From Kineosporia babensis (GTDB taxonomy: Bacteria; Actinomycetota; Actinomycetes; Actinomycetales; Kineosporiaceae), in assembly GCF_021129305.1 (NCBI RefSeq), contig NZ_JAJOMB010000013.1, forward strand, positions 179,485-243,484: DNA of 64,000 nucleotides. Direction: 5' to 3'. This document shows positions 1 to 11,718 of this stretch, one piece after another (position 1 is the first letter of the stretch; every line of letters begins with the position of its first letter). Made by a program: the position numbers and the translations under genes. The notes under the pieces are model-generated. The model had not been told where the DNA came from, ran no database searches, and worked only from the letters and a program-made list of their open reading frames with translations.

Positions 1-139
1 CGGGGTTCGGGGTGGAGGCGACGGCCGTGCCGCCCATCGCGCTGCACCCGGACAAAGCCGCCAGAGTGGTTGCGGCGCCGGTCGTGCCGAGGGTCAGGAA
101 GATCCGGCGGTTCACACGGGCGGGGGGCGATGCGGTCAC
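1..139 (-). CDS. N-terminal end of a secreted lipoprotein (partial, runs off the left edge)
   Basis: The minus strand reads an open frame from a GTG at 139 off the window edge (46 codons visible). It begins VTASPPARVNRR, followed by a hydrophobic stretch and LSGCSAMGG, so it has an Arg-Arg pair, an h-region and a lipobox with the lipidation Cys near residue 31. That is a type II, possibly Tat-dependent, signal peptide. GTG codons at 151 and 115 are in the same frame and are alternative starts. The gene is divergent from rimP. In many actinobacteria the neighbour of rimP is a ferritin-like DUF4439 lipoprotein, so that identity is likely, but the mature domain lies outside the window and this is inference. 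Confidence 0.55.
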   Translation of the reverse strand, partial: MTASPPARVNRRIFLTLGTTGAATTLAALSGCSAMGGTAVASTPNP

Positions 140-310
140 CGGGCTCAGCACCGGGGGATCATTTCATGAGACGCACGGTGCAGGTGTCGCCTCACTCTTG
201 ACAAGTCCGTGAGCACCCTCAGCAGCGGGTATGGTTGTCCGGCGGCGCGCTCCGGCAGGGCGCGCCTTCAGTCGTGTGAGTTGTCCCAACCCAATATCGA
301 GGAGGTCGGC

Positions 311-835
311 ATGAGCGCGTCCTCCGGACACCAGGCCGACGGCGTGCGAGCACTGGCGGAACCGCTGGCCGCAGACGCCGGGCTCGTGATCGAGAACGTC
401 ACCGTGACCCCCGCCGGCAAGCGCCGGGTGCTGCGGGTCACCGTGGATCTCCCGGAGACCGAGCTCGGGGGTGTGCCGATGGACTCGGTCGCCACCGTCT
501 CGCAGACCATCTCCGAAGCGCTGGACGCCAGCGCCGTGATGGGCGGCATGCCCTACGTGCTGGAAGTCAGCTCACCCGGCGCCGACCGGCCGCTGACCGA
601 GCGGCGGCACTGGCTGCGGGCCCGCAAGCGCCTGGTCCGCACCCTGCCCGCCGCCGGCGCGACCGCGCAGACCGGCCGGCTCAGCGACGTGACCGACGCC
701 GGCATCGTGCTGGACGAGGAGCGGACCGTGCCCTGGGCCGAGATCACCGGCGGCCGGATCGAACTCGAGTTCGGCCACCCGGACGACTTCGCCGGCCTGG
801 AAGAGGCCGATGACGACGATGAAGACGAGAACTAG
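311..835 (+). CDS. rimP: Ribosome maturation factor RimP
   Basis: 174-residue cytoplasmic factor for late assembly of the 30S subunit. The N-terminal alpha/beta domain has the family pattern (conserved acidic/Gly stretch, then [14 protein letters not shown] near residues 85-98), followed by a small SH3-like C-terminal domain ending in an acidic tail ([11 protein letters not shown]). The ATG at 311 is chosen because it follows a strong GAGGAGG ribosome-binding site. The longer open frame upstream (from 209) lacks family sequence. It heads the rimP-nusA-ylxR-infB operon; the nusA start is only 10 bases after its stop. Confidence 0.95.
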   Translation: MSASSGHQADGVRALAEPLAADAGLVIENVTVTPAGKRRVLRVTVDLPETELGGVPMDSVATVSQTISEALDASAVMGGMPYVLEVSSPGADRPLTERRHWLRARKRLVRTLPAAGATAQTGRLSDVTDAGIVLDEERTVPWAEITGGRIELEFGHPDDFAGLEEADDDDEDEN

Positions 836-845
836 GGGCGGACGG

Positions 846-1865
846 ATGGACATCGACCTGGCGGCCCTGCGCGCGATCGAGCGCGAGAAGGAAATTCCGC
901 TCAACACACTGGTGCAGACCATCGAGACGGCCCTGCTGCAGGCCTACCACCGGACCGAGGGTGCCAACCCGCAGGCCCGGGTGGAGCTGGACCGCCGCAG
1001 CGGGCACGTGGTGGTCTGGGCCCGCGAGCTGGACGAGACCGGGGCGATCCGGCGCGAGTGGGACGACACCCCGGTGGGTTTCGGCCGGATCGCGGCGACC
1101 ACCGCCCGGCAGACGATCCTGCAGCGGCTGCGCGACGCCGAGGACGAGCAGGTGCTCGGCGAGTTCCAGGGCCGCGAGGGCGACATCATCTCCGGCATCG
1201 TGCAGCAGAGCTCCGACCCGCGGATGGTGCACGTCGACCTCGGCACGATCGAGGGGATCCTGCCGCCGGCCGAGCAGGTGCCGGGGGAGAGCTACCCGCA
1301 CGGCACCCGGCTGCGCTGCTACGTGGTCGGGGTGCGCAAGGGCCTCAAGGGCCCGGCCATCACCCTCTCGCGCACCCACCCCAACCTGGTGCGCAAGCTG
1401 TTCGCCCTGGAGGTGCCCGAGGTCGCCGACGGCACCGTGGAGATCGCGGCGCTGGCGCGTGAGGCCGGTCACCGTTCCAAGGTCGCGGTGCGGGCCACCG
1501 TGGCCGGGGTGAACGCCAAGGGCGCCTGCATCGGGCCGATGGGCCAGCGGGTGCGCGCGGTGATGACCGAACTGCGCGGCGAGAAGATCGACATCGTCGA
1601 CTTCAACGACGAGCCGGAGCAGTTCGTGGCCAGCGCGCTGTCCCCCGCCCGGGTCTCGTCGGTGCAGGTCCTGGACCTGGACGCGCGCTCGGCCCGGGTG
1701 ATCGTGCCGGACTACCAGCTGTCCCTGGCGATCGGCAAGGAAGGCCAGAACGCCCGGCTGGCGGCCAAGCTGACCGGCTGGCGGATCGACATCCGCTCGG
1801 ACACCGCCGAGACCGGTGGGGGCGCCGGCGGGACCGGTTCCGCGGCCGGTCCGGAGAACGGCTGA
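846..1865 (+). CDS. nusA: Transcription termination/antitermination factor NusA
   Basis: 339-residue RNA-polymerase-binding factor for pausing, termination and rRNA antitermination. Order of domains: N-terminal polymerase-binding domain (about 1-105), S1 domain (about 110-180), then KH1 and KH2 (about 200-325) with [10 protein letters not shown] and [17 protein letters not shown] motifs. The length fits actinobacterial NusA, which lacks the C-terminal acidic repeats of E. coli. The start is ATG 846 ([14 protein letters not shown]), the usual N-terminus; an in-frame ATG at 810 would overlap the end of rimP. The short C-terminal tail is Gly/Thr-rich. Confidence 0.95.
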   Translation: MDIDLAALRAIEREKEIPLNTLVQTIETALLQAYHRTEGANPQARVELDRRSGHVVVWARELDETGAIRREWDDTPVGFGRIAATTARQTILQRLRDAEDEQVLGEFQGREGDIISGIVQQSSDPRMVHVDLGTIEGILPPAEQVPGESYPHGTRLRCYVVGVRKGLKGPAITLSRTHPNLVRKLFALEVPEVADGTVEIAALAREAGHRSKVAVRATVAGVNAKGACIGPMGQRVRAVMTELRGEKIDIVDFNDEPEQFVASALSPARVSSVQVLDLDARSARVIVPDYQLSLAIGKEGQNARLAAKLTGWRIDIRSDTAETGGGAGGTGSAAGPENG

Positions 1866-1911
1866 GCAAGCGTTGGTCGACCCTGGGAACAATCCGGCGC
1901 CGTCCGGGGCT

Positions 1912-2268
1912 ATGATTTCAGGGGCCGGTCACGCGGCCACGAATCCCGAGCCGTCGTCCTCGTCCCGAAACGGGCCGATCCGGACGTGCGTGGGATGTCG
2001 TGAACGCGCTCTCCGGTCCGACCTGTTGCGAGTGGTCGCGGCGGAACTCGGCGGCAAGTGGTGCGCCGTCCCCGATCCCGGCCATAAGCTGTCCGGCAGA
2101 GGTGCCTCGTTGCACCCCCAGCTGAGCTGTCTTGAACTCGCCGAACGCCGCCGGGCGTTCCCCCGGGCCCTGCGCCGGGGGGGACCGCTGGACGCGGTTC
2201 AGGTCCGTGAGTTCGTCACAGCACAGGCGTCAGAAGTGTCCTTAACGAGAATGGGTCAAACGCTATGA
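1912..2268 (+). CDS. ylxR: YlxR family RNA-binding protein
   Basis: 118-residue small basic protein of the YlxR (DUF448) family, in the nusA-infB operon as in most Gram-positive bacteria. The signature RTCVGCRERALRSDLLRVV is present at about residues 25-43, followed by GRGASLHP. In other bacteria YlxR has been linked to RNA binding and to RNase P/transcription regulation; the exact role here is not shown. The start is uncertain: ATG 1912 leaves a 24-residue Ser-rich leader before the conserved domain, while an in-frame ATG at 1816 would overlap nusA by 50 bases. Confidence 0.85.
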   Translation: MISGAGHAATNPEPSSSSRNGPIRTCVGCRERALRSDLLRVVAAELGGKWCAVPDPGHKLSGRGASLHPQLSCLELAERRRAFPRALRRGGPLDAVQVREFVTAQASEVSLTRMGQTL

Positions 2269-2388
2269 GCAGCATTCGCAAGGCGGGTTCGGCGCTGTGA
2301 GCACCCGATGAGCGCGCTCCGATGAGCACCCCTTCACCGTAACGACGGTCCGTAGCCTCCTCCTGGCTCGGGCCGAGACAGGAGAGAT

Positions 2389-5508
<3,120 letters not shown>

Positions 5509-5517
5509 TCCGGTGAT

Positions 5518-5560
5518 CGGGCGGCCGGTCCTTCGCGGACCGGCCGCCCGGCTCCTTTCT
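5518..5560 (+). terminator. Hairpin terminator after infB
   Basis: A perfect 14-bp GC stem (5518-5531 with 5537-5550) with a TTCGC loop follows infB by 9 bases. It is followed by a short pyrimidine run (GGCTCCTTTCT) rather than a long U tract. Read-through into ylxP 12 bases later is possible. Confidence 0.75.
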
Positions 5561-5571
5561 GGAGGTCAGTC

Positions 5572-5868
5572 GTGTACGTCGGGTCGTTGACCCTGGACCT
5601 GCTGCTGGGCGACGTCCACTCGCTCAAGGAGAAGCGGTCGGTGATCAAACCGGTCGTGGCCGAGCTGCGCCGTAAGTTCGAGGTGCACGCGGCCGAGACC
5701 GGTGATGCCAATCTGCACCGGCGCGCCGAGATCGGCGTCGCCCTGGTCTCCTCGGACGCCGGTCAGTGCCAGCAGGTCCTGGAGTCCTGCGAGCGTCTGG
5801 TCGCCTCGCGGCCGGAGCTGCAACTGCTCTCCGCCCGGGTCCGGGTGTGGAGCGACGAAGACGAGTAA
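5572..5868 (+). CDS. ylxP: DUF503 family protein (YlxP)
   Basis: 98-residue DUF503 protein. The start MYVGSLTLDLLLGDVHSLKEKRS is the family signature, followed by the AETGDANLHRRAEIG.A block. The family sits between infB and rbfA in many bacteria and is presumed to act in ribosome/translation biology; the biochemical role is not established. Start GTG 5572 follows a GGAGG site. rbfA begins 45 bases downstream, so the two are probably co-transcribed. Confidence 0.9.
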   Translation: MYVGSLTLDLLLGDVHSLKEKRSVIKPVVAELRRKFEVHAAETGDANLHRRAEIGVALVSSDAGQCQQVLESCERLVASRPELQLLSARVRVWSDEDE

Positions 5869-5913
5869 CCCCGTATCCCTGGGGTGAGTGAAGAGCGAAG
5901 AGCGGAACGAGAG

Positions 5914-6369
5914 ATGACCGACACGGCACGGGCACGCAAGCTGGCGGACCGGGTGCGCGAGGTGGTGGCCGAGGCCCTGGAGAAGCGGATCAAGGACCCG
6001 CGGCTGGGCTTCATCACGGTCACCGACGCCCGGGTGACCGGCGACCTGCAGCACGCCACGGTCTTCTACACCGTGTACGGCGACGACGAGGACCGCGCCT
6101 CCACCGCCGCCGCGCTGGAGAGCGCCAAGGGTGTCCTGCGCTCCGAGCTGGGCAAGCGGGTCGGGATCCGGCTCACCCCCACGCTGGAGTTCGTGGCCGA
6201 CGCGCTGCCTGAGAACGCCGCGGCGATGGCCGACCTGATCAAGGTCGCCAACGAGCGGGACGCCGAGGTGGCGGCGCTGGCCAACGGCGCCAAGTACGCC
6301 GGTGAGTCCGACCCGTACAAGAAGCCCGCGGTGGCCGAGGACGACGAGGACGAGGACGACGGCGCGTGA
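5914..6369 (+). CDS. rbfA: 30S ribosome-binding factor RbfA
   Basis: 151-residue KH-type factor for maturation of the 16S rRNA 5' end. Conserved features are [35 protein letters not shown] in the N-terminal half and the [11 protein letters not shown] strand near residue 90. An acidic C-terminal tail ([10 protein letters not shown]) is typical of actinobacteria. ATG 5914 is preferred to the in-frame GTG 5884, because the family begins just before [10 protein letters not shown]. The stop codon overlaps the truB start. The DHH-phosphoesterase gene often found between rbfA and truB in this phylum is absent. Confidence 0.93.
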   Translation: MTDTARARKLADRVREVVAEALEKRIKDPRLGFITVTDARVTGDLQHATVFYTVYGDDEDRASTAAALESAKGVLRSELGKRVGIRLTPTLEFVADALPENAAAMADLIKVANERDAEVAALANGAKYAGESDPYKKPAVAEDDEDEDDGA

Positions 6370-7265
6370 AGTCCCGGGAGCCGGGCCCCAGCGGCCTGGT
6401 GATCGTGGACAAGCCGGCCGGGATGACCTCGCACGACGTGGTCTCCCGGATCCGGCGGCTGGCCGGTACCCGGCGGGTGGGGCACGCCGGCACGCTCGAC
6501 CCGATGGCCACCGGTGTGCTGGTGATCGGGGTCGAGCGGGCCACCCGGATGCTGACCTACCTGGTCGGTGCGGACAAGGCCTACTCGGCCACGATGCGCC
6601 TGGGCGTCGGCACGATCACCGACGACGCCGAGGGTGAGGTGTCCGCCGCTCCCGGTCAGGCCGAGCTGAGCCTGGCCGAGCTGGACGCGGCCGCGCAGTT
6701 CCTGCGCGGCAGCATCCAGCAGGTGCCCAGCTCGGTCAGCGCGATCAAGAAGGACGGCAAGCGGGCCTACGCCCGGGTCCGCGAGGGCGAAGAGGTCAAG
6801 CTCGAGCCGCGCCCGGTAACCGTCTCGGCGCTGCGGGTGCTGGCGGCCCGTCCGGTGCAGCACGAGGGCGTTGCGGCGCTCGACGTGGACGTGGACGTGG
6901 TCTGCTCGTCCGGCACCTACATCCGGGCCCTGGCCCGCGACCTGGGTGCCGCCCTGGGCAGCGCCGGGCACCTGACCGCGCTGCGGCGCACCCGGGTCGG
7001 CCCGTACCGCCTGGAGGGCTCGCACACCCTGCCGGCATTGGAGGAGTCGTTCCGGCTGCTGCCGATCGCCGATGCCGCCCGCACCGCCTTCACCGGCCGC
7101 GACCTCACCGAGGACGAGGCCCGCAAGCTGGCCCACGGGCAGCGGCTGGAGGCCAGCGAACTGGGCCCCGGGCCGGTCGCGGCGTTCGCGCCGGACGGCT
7201 CACTGGTGGCCCTGATCGCCGATGCCGGGCTCACCGCCCGGCCCCTGGTCGTCCTCACCGGCTGA
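6366..7265 (+). CDS. truB: tRNA pseudouridine(55) synthase TruB
   Basis: 299-residue enzyme making pseudouridine 55 in the T-loop of tRNAs. The N-terminal [18 protein letters not shown] block and the catalytic motif [17 protein letters not shown] (catalytic Asp in GTLDP near residue 46) are intact, as is the [12 protein letters not shown] motif near residue 184. The C-terminal PUA-like domain is short. Start GTG 6366 overlaps the rbfA stop (GTGA), so translation is coupled. A bidirectional hairpin at 7352-7380 follows. Confidence 0.96.
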   Translation: MKSREPGPSGLVIVDKPAGMTSHDVVSRIRRLAGTRRVGHAGTLDPMATGVLVIGVERATRMLTYLVGADKAYSATMRLGVGTITDDAEGEVSAAPGQAELSLAELDAAAQFLRGSIQQVPSSVSAIKKDGKRAYARVREGEEVKLEPRPVTVSALRVLAARPVQHEGVAALDVDVDVVCSSGTYIRALARDLGAALGSAGHLTALRRTRVGPYRLEGSHTLPALEESFRLLPIADAARTAFTGRDLTEDEARKLAHGQRLEASELGPGPVAAFAPDGSLVALIADAGLTARPLVVLTG

Positions 7266-7351
7266 GGGCCGCGAAGGCTCTTGCCCGGAGGCTGCCAAGG
7301 CTCCTGCCCTGAGGCCGTGAAGGCTCCCGCTCTGGCCGCGAGCAGGTGGCT

Positions 7352-7380
7352 TCCTCACCGGGACCAGCCCGGTGAGGAAC
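7352..7380. terminator. Bidirectional hairpin terminator between truB and the small minus-strand gene
   Basis: Perfect 12-bp stem (7352-7363 with 7369-7380) with an ACCAG loop. It lies between two convergent genes, so it can serve both strands. Confidence 0.7.
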
Positions 7381-7390
7381 CCGCCGAAGG

Positions 7391-7564
7391 TCAGCTGGAG
7401 GTGCCGGCCAGCGTCTTCTCGTCGCTGGTCTGCGTCGCGGCCTGGCTGCACGGCCACACGGTCCCGCACACGGTGCAGAAGCCTCCGCCGCTGCTGTGCA
7501 TGAAGGTCTCGAGGGCTCGTTGGGCAGGCATCGGGGCCCGGCCGGCGACATGCTGACTGTTCAT
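7391..7564 (-). CDS. Small Cys-rich hypothetical protein (57 aa)
   Basis: A 58-codon minus-strand frame starts at ATG 7564 behind a GAAGGACC ribosome-binding site and ends at TGA 7391. The product MNSQHVAGRAPMPAQRALE... is hydrophilic, with no signal peptide or membrane segment. Its central CTVCGTVWPC places three Cys in a CxxC-x5-C pattern, which could bind zinc or form a redox pair. It has its own upstream space (divergent from ribF) and ends just before the shared hairpin. I do not recognise a family. The good RBS, the hairpin and the absence of a better frame support a real gene. Confidence 0.55.
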   Translation of the reverse strand: MNSQHVAGRAPMPAQRALETFMHSSGGGFCTVCGTVWPCSQAATQTSDEKTLAGTSS

Positions 7565-7744
7565 GGTGAGGTCCTTCGTGGACGTGACGAACTGAACTGA
7601 CGAACCGATCGCTGCCTTGCATCGCTGCCGCCGCTCGGATTGTTACGTTGCTCTCACGACGACCGAGCGATTTCACCACATCGGAGCACCGAACGTGGAA
7701 CTGAAGTACCCACCTGGCAGAGTTGTCCCGTGAAGCAGAGCCCA

Positions 7745-8734
7745 ATGCACGTGTGGCGCAGTCTCGGCGAGGTGCCGCCCGGCTTCGGTCCCTCGGCGGT
7801 GACGATCGGCAACTTCGACGGGGTGCACCGCGGTCACCTGGCCGTCCTGGGCCGGACCGTGCAGGCGGCGGCCGCGCACGGGCTGCGCTCGGTGGCGATC
7901 ACCTTCGCCCCGCACCCGCTGGCCGTGCTGCATCCCGAGCGCGCCCCGCAGCCCCTGTCCACGCCGGCCCACCGCCTGGAACTGCTCAGCTACACCGGGA
8001 TCGACGCGGTGCTGATGCTGGAGTTCACCCACGAGCTGGCGCAGTGGAGCCCGCGACGGTTCGTCCAGGAGGTGATGGTGGACGCGCTGGCGGCCCGGCA
8101 GATCGTGGTCGGCTCGGACACCCGCTTCGGCCGGCGCAACGCCGGGGACATCGGCACCCTGCGCGAGTTCGGCACCGAGATGGGCTTCGAGGTGGACGAG
8201 GTGGCCGACCTCAAGGGCGCCGACGCCTCCCGCCGCTGGTCCTCCACCCTCGCCCGGGAACTGATCGCCGGCGGCGACGTCCGCGACGCCACCGAGGTGC
8301 TGGGCCGCCCGCACCGGGTCACCGGCGTGGTCGTGCACGGTGACCACCGGGGCCGCGAGATGGGCTTCCCCACCGCCAACATGACCACCGACTCGATCGG
8401 CGCGGTGCCTTCCGACGGGGTGTACGCGGGCTACCTGGTGCGCCCGGGCGAGCACGGCGAACCGGCCGCGGACCCGGAGCACGACACGGGGGAGCGGCTG
8501 CCGGCGGCGATCTCGGTCGGCACCAACCCCACCTTCGACGGCGAGGAGCGCCGGGTCGAGGCGTACGTGCTCGATCGCGACGACCTGGACCTGTACGGCG
8601 AGCGGATCGCCGTGGAGTTCGTCGAGCGGCTGCGCCCCACCCTGCGCTTCGAGGGGATGGACGCGCTGATCAAGCAGATGAACGACGACGTGGCCCGCTG
8701 CCGGGCCGTGCTCGGCGTCAGCTCCCCGGCCTGA
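7745..8734 (+). CDS. ribF: Bifunctional riboflavin kinase/FAD synthetase RibF
   Basis: 329-residue cytoplasmic enzyme converting riboflavin to FMN and FMN to FAD. The N-terminal nucleotidyltransferase domain has AVTIGNFDGVHRGHLAVL (residues about 15-32) with the HxGH-like signature. The C-terminal flavokinase domain has GREMGFPTANM near residue 207 and GTNPTFDGEERRVEAYVLD. ATG 7745 fits the family N-terminus (MHVWRSLGEVPPG). GTG 7730 is an in-frame alternative; neither has a strong RBS. No FMN riboswitch is evident in the 180 bases upstream. Confidence 0.95.
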   Translation: MHVWRSLGEVPPGFGPSAVTIGNFDGVHRGHLAVLGRTVQAAAAHGLRSVAITFAPHPLAVLHPERAPQPLSTPAHRLELLSYTGIDAVLMLEFTHELAQWSPRRFVQEVMVDALAARQIVVGSDTRFGRRNAGDIGTLREFGTEMGFEVDEVADLKGADASRRWSSTLARELIAGGDVRDATEVLGRPHRVTGVVVHGDHRGREMGFPTANMTTDSIGAVPSDGVYAGYLVRPGEHGEPAADPEHDTGERLPAAISVGTNPTFDGEERRVEAYVLDRDDLDLYGERIAVEFVERLRPTLRFEGMDALIKQMNDDVARCRAVLGVSSPA

Positions 8735-8886
8735 CCTGAGCAGTTGCCTCCCGGGCCGGAGGGCCTGATTGGGTTCGGAAGGCTCCGCACTGTTACCGTG
8801 GTCGCTGCCGTTAGATCGGCCGCGGAACCAGAGTGCCCGGGTGGATCTGCCCCGGACGCCGCGCAGCGAATTCACGAGGAGATCGA

Positions 8887-9156
8887 GTGCCGCTCGACGC
8901 CGAAACGAAGAAGAAGATCATCGCGGAATACGCGACTGTCGAGGGTGACACCGGTTCTCCCGAGGTCCAGATCGCGATGCTCTCGCAGCGGATCAAGGAC
9001 CTGACCGAGCACCTCAAGGAGCACAAGCACGACCACCACAGCCGGCGTGGCCTGCTGCTGCTGGTCGGCCAGCGCCGCCGGCTGCTCAAGTATGTCCAGA
9101 AGAAGGACATCACCCGCTACCGGGCGCTGATCGAGCGCCTGGGCCTGCGCCGCTAG
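8887..9156 (+). CDS. rpsO: 30S ribosomal protein S15
   Basis: 89-residue S15, a 16S rRNA-binding protein of the central domain and a bridge protein to 23S rRNA. The sequence ([20 protein letters not shown]...) is full length and has the [19 protein letters not shown] helix signature. Start GTG 8887 is preceded by ACGAGGAG. It is followed at once by a strong hairpin, then by pnp, the usual rpsO-pnp arrangement. Confidence 0.98.
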   Translation: MPLDAETKKKIIAEYATVEGDTGSPEVQIAMLSQRIKDLTEHLKEHKHDHHSRRGLLLLVGQRRRLLKYVQKKDITRYRALIERLGLRR

Positions 9157-9163
9157 TACCTCC

Positions 9164-9199
9164 GAGGCCGTGACCGGATCTTCCGGGCACGGCCTCTTC
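9164..9199 (+). terminator. Hairpin terminator after rpsO
   Basis: Outer stem GAGGCCGTG/CACGGCCTC (9164-9172 with 9188-9196) with an inner CCGGA/TCCGG pair of arms. It starts 7 bases after the rpsO stop and is followed by TTC. It may be only partly efficient, since rpsO and pnp are often co-transcribed. Confidence 0.7.
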
Positions 9200-9437
9200 G
9201 GTGTGTCGCCCCGTACGGCCGGCCCGCCGATGCCCGATCATCGGGTCATCGGTGGGCCACAGCACCATCGAGTACCAAAGACGAACTGCACTCAGGAGGG
9301 GTCGGCGAGACCCGGTTACCGGTCCTCGGTAGTGGCCTCCGCGCACTGCACCGCCCCTCGGGCGAGTGCCTCGCGTGGGCCTCGATCGAAGACCGGAAAG
9401 ACAGACCACGGCTCGGCGCACCACTCCTGAACCGGAT

Positions 9438-9459
9438 CGCGGTGGCTGGTTCCACCGCG
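9438..9459 (+). promoter_or_regulatory. Hairpin in the pnp leader just upstream of its ribosome-binding site
   Basis: Perfect 8-bp stem CGCGGTGG/CCACCGCG with a CTGGTT loop, ending 7 bases before the AGGAGAG site of pnp. The 323-base rpsO-pnp gap holds no gene. pnp leaders in other bacteria carry RNase III-cleaved, autoregulatory hairpins in this position; that role here is inference. Confidence 0.45.
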
Positions 9460-9479
9460 CACGAACAGGAGAGTGCCCC

Positions 9480-11717
9480 TTGGAGGGTCCCGAGATCACC
9501 GCCGCCGAAGCCGTCATCGACAACGGCTCGTTCGGCAAGCGCACCGTCCGCTTCGAGACCGGCCGGCTGGCCAAGCAGGCCGCCGGCTCGGTCGCCGTGT
9601 ACCTGGACAACGACACGATGCTGCTGTCGGCCACCTCGGTCGGCAAGCAGCCGAAGGACCAGTTCGACTTCTTCCCGCTGACGATCGACGTCGAGGAGCG
9701 GATGTACGCGGCCGGGAAGATCCCCGGCTCGTTCTTCCGGCGTGAGGGCCGGCCCAGCACCGAGGCGATCCTGGCCTGCCGGCTGATCGACCGCCCGCTG
9801 CGCCCGACCTTCGTCAAGGGCCTGCGCAACGAGGTCCAGGTGGTCATCACCGTCCTCGCGCTCAACCCGGACGACCCGTACGACGTGGTCTCGATCAACG
9901 CCGCGTCGCTGTCCACCCAGCTGTCCGGCCTGCCCTTCTCCGGCCCGATCGGCGGCGTGCGGATCGCCCTGATCGACGGCCAGTGGGTGGCCTTCCCGCG
10001 CCACTCCGAGATCGAGCGCGCGGTGTTCGACATGGTCGTGGCCGGCCGCGTGGTCAAGGCCGAGGACGGCTCCGACGACGTCGCCATCATGATGGTCGAG
10101 GCCGAGGCCACCGAGGGTTCCTGGACCCTGATCAAGGACCAGGGCGTCAGCGCCCCGACCGAAGAGGTCGTCGCGGCCGGGCTCGAGGCGTCCAAGCCGT
10201 TCATCGCCGAGCTGTGCCGGGCCCAGGCCGAGGTGGCCGCCGCCGCGGCCAAGCCGACCGCCGAGTTCCCGCTGTTCCTCGACTACCAGGACGACGTGTA
10301 CGCCGCGGTCGAGTCCGCCGTCGCCGAGGACGTGGCGCAGGCCCTGACCATCGCCGGCAAGCAGGAGCGCGAGAACCGGCTGGACGAGCTCAAGGACGGC
10401 GTGAAGGCCAAGCTGGCCGCCGACTTCGAGGGCCGGGAGAAGGAGATCTCCGCGGCCTTCCGCTCGGTCAACAAGAAGCTGGTGCGCCAGCGCATCCTCA
10501 AGGACAAGGTCCGGATCGACGGCCGGGGCCTGGCGGACATCCGTCAGCTCGGCGCCGAGGTCGAGGTCCTGCCCCGGGTGCACGGCTCGGCCCTGTTCGA
10601 GCGCGGCGAGACCCAGATCATGGGCGTCACCACGCTGAACATGCTGCGGATGGAGCAGCAGCTGGACACCCTCTCCCCGGTGACCCGCAAGCGCTACATG
10701 CACAACTACAACTTCCCGCCGTACAGCACCGGTGAGACCGGCCGGGTGGGCTCGCCCAAGCGCCGCGAGATCGGTCACGGCGCGCTGGCCGAGCGTGCGC
10801 TCGTGCCGGTTCTGCCCAGCCGGGAAGAGTTCCCCTACGCGATCCGTCAGGTCTCCGAGGCCCTCGGCTCCAACGGCTCCACCTCGATGGGCTCGGTCTG
10901 TGCCTCCACCCTGTCGATGCTGAACGCCGGTGTGCCGCTGCGCGCCCCGGTCGCCGGCATCGCGATGGGCCTGGTCTCGGACACCGTGGACGGCAAGACC
11001 GAGTACGCGGCGCTGACCGACATCCTGGGTGCCGAGGACGCTTTCGGTGACATGGACTTCAAGGTCGCCGGTACCTCGGAGTTCGTCACCGCGATCCAGC
11101 TGGACACCAAGCTCGACGGCATCCCGGCCTCGGTCCTGGCCGCCGCGCTGACCCAGGCCCGTGAGGCCCGGCTGCACATCCTCGACGTGATGAGCGAGGC
11201 GATCGACCGCCCGGACGAGATGTCCCCGCTGGCCCCGCGCGTGATCAGCGTGAAGGTCCCGGTCGACAAGATCGGCGAGGTCATCGGCCCCAAGGGCAAG
11301 ATGATCAACCAGATCCAGGACGACACCGGCGCCGACATCTCGATCGAGGACGACGGCACGGTGTACATCGGTGCGGTCGACGGCCCCTCGGCCGAGGCCG
11401 CCCGGACGGCGATCAACGCGATCGCCAACCCGACCATGCCGGAGGTCGGGGAGCGCTACCTGGGTACCGTCGTGAAGACGACGACCTTCGGTGCGTTCGT
11501 CTCGCTGGTGCCGGGCAAGGACGGTCTGCTGCACATCTCGCAGATCCGCCGGATGGTCGGCGGCAAGCGGGTGGAGAACGTCGAGGACGTGCTCAGCATC
11601 GGCCAGAAGGTCCAGGTCGAGATCGCCGAGATCGACCCGCGGGGCAAGCTCTCGCTGGCGCCGGTCCTGGAGGAAGAGACCGAGGGCAAGGGCGACGCGG
11701 CCGACGCGACCGCCTGA
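9480..11717 (+). CDS. pnp: Polyribonucleotide nucleotidyltransferase (PNPase/GPSI)
   Basis: 745-residue 3'-5' phosphorolytic exoribonuclease of mRNA decay. Two RNase PH domains flank an all-helical domain. The second RNase PH core has [16 protein letters not shown], the [11 protein letters not shown] loop and [12 protein letters not shown] ([18 protein letters not shown]) and S1 ([27 protein letters not shown]) domains complete the C-terminus. The start is TTG 9480 ([16 protein letters not shown]), 6 bases after AGGAGAG; no ATG/GTG fits the family N-terminus. The M16 peptidase start is 1 base beyond its stop, indicating an operon. Confidence 0.97.
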   Translation: MEGPEITAAEAVIDNGSFGKRTVRFETGRLAKQAAGSVAVYLDNDTMLLSATSVGKQPKDQFDFFPLTIDVEERMYAAGKIPGSFFRREGRPSTEAILACRLIDRPLRPTFVKGLRNEVQVVITVLALNPDDPYDVVSINAASLSTQLSGLPFSGPIGGVRIALIDGQWVAFPRHSEIERAVFDMVVAGRVVKAEDGSDDVAIMMVEAEATEGSWTLIKDQGVSAPTEEVVAAGLEASKPFIAELCRAQAEVAAAAAKPTAEFPLFLDYQDDVYAAVESAVAEDVAQALTIAGKQERENRLDELKDGVKAKLAADFEGREKEISAAFRSVNKKLVRQRILKDKVRIDGRGLADIRQLGAEVEVLPRVHGSALFERGETQIMGVTTLNMLRMEQQLDTLSPVTRKRYMHNYNFPPYSTGETGRVGSPKRREIGHGALAERALVPVLPSREEFPYAIRQVSEALGSNGSTSMGSVCASTLSMLNAGVPLRAPVAGIAMGLVSDTVDGKTEYAALTDILGAEDAFGDMDFKVAGTSEFVTAIQLDTKLDGIPASVLAAALTQAREARLHILDVMSEAIDRPDEMSPLAPRVISVKVPVDKIGEVIGPKGKMINQIQDDTGADISIEDDGTVYIGAVDGPSAEAARTAINAIANPTMPEVGERYLGTVVKTTTFGAFVSLVPGKDGLLHISQIRRMVGGKRVENVEDVLSIGQKVQVEIAEIDPRGKLSLAPVLEEETEGKGDAADATA

Positions 11718-11718
11718 C

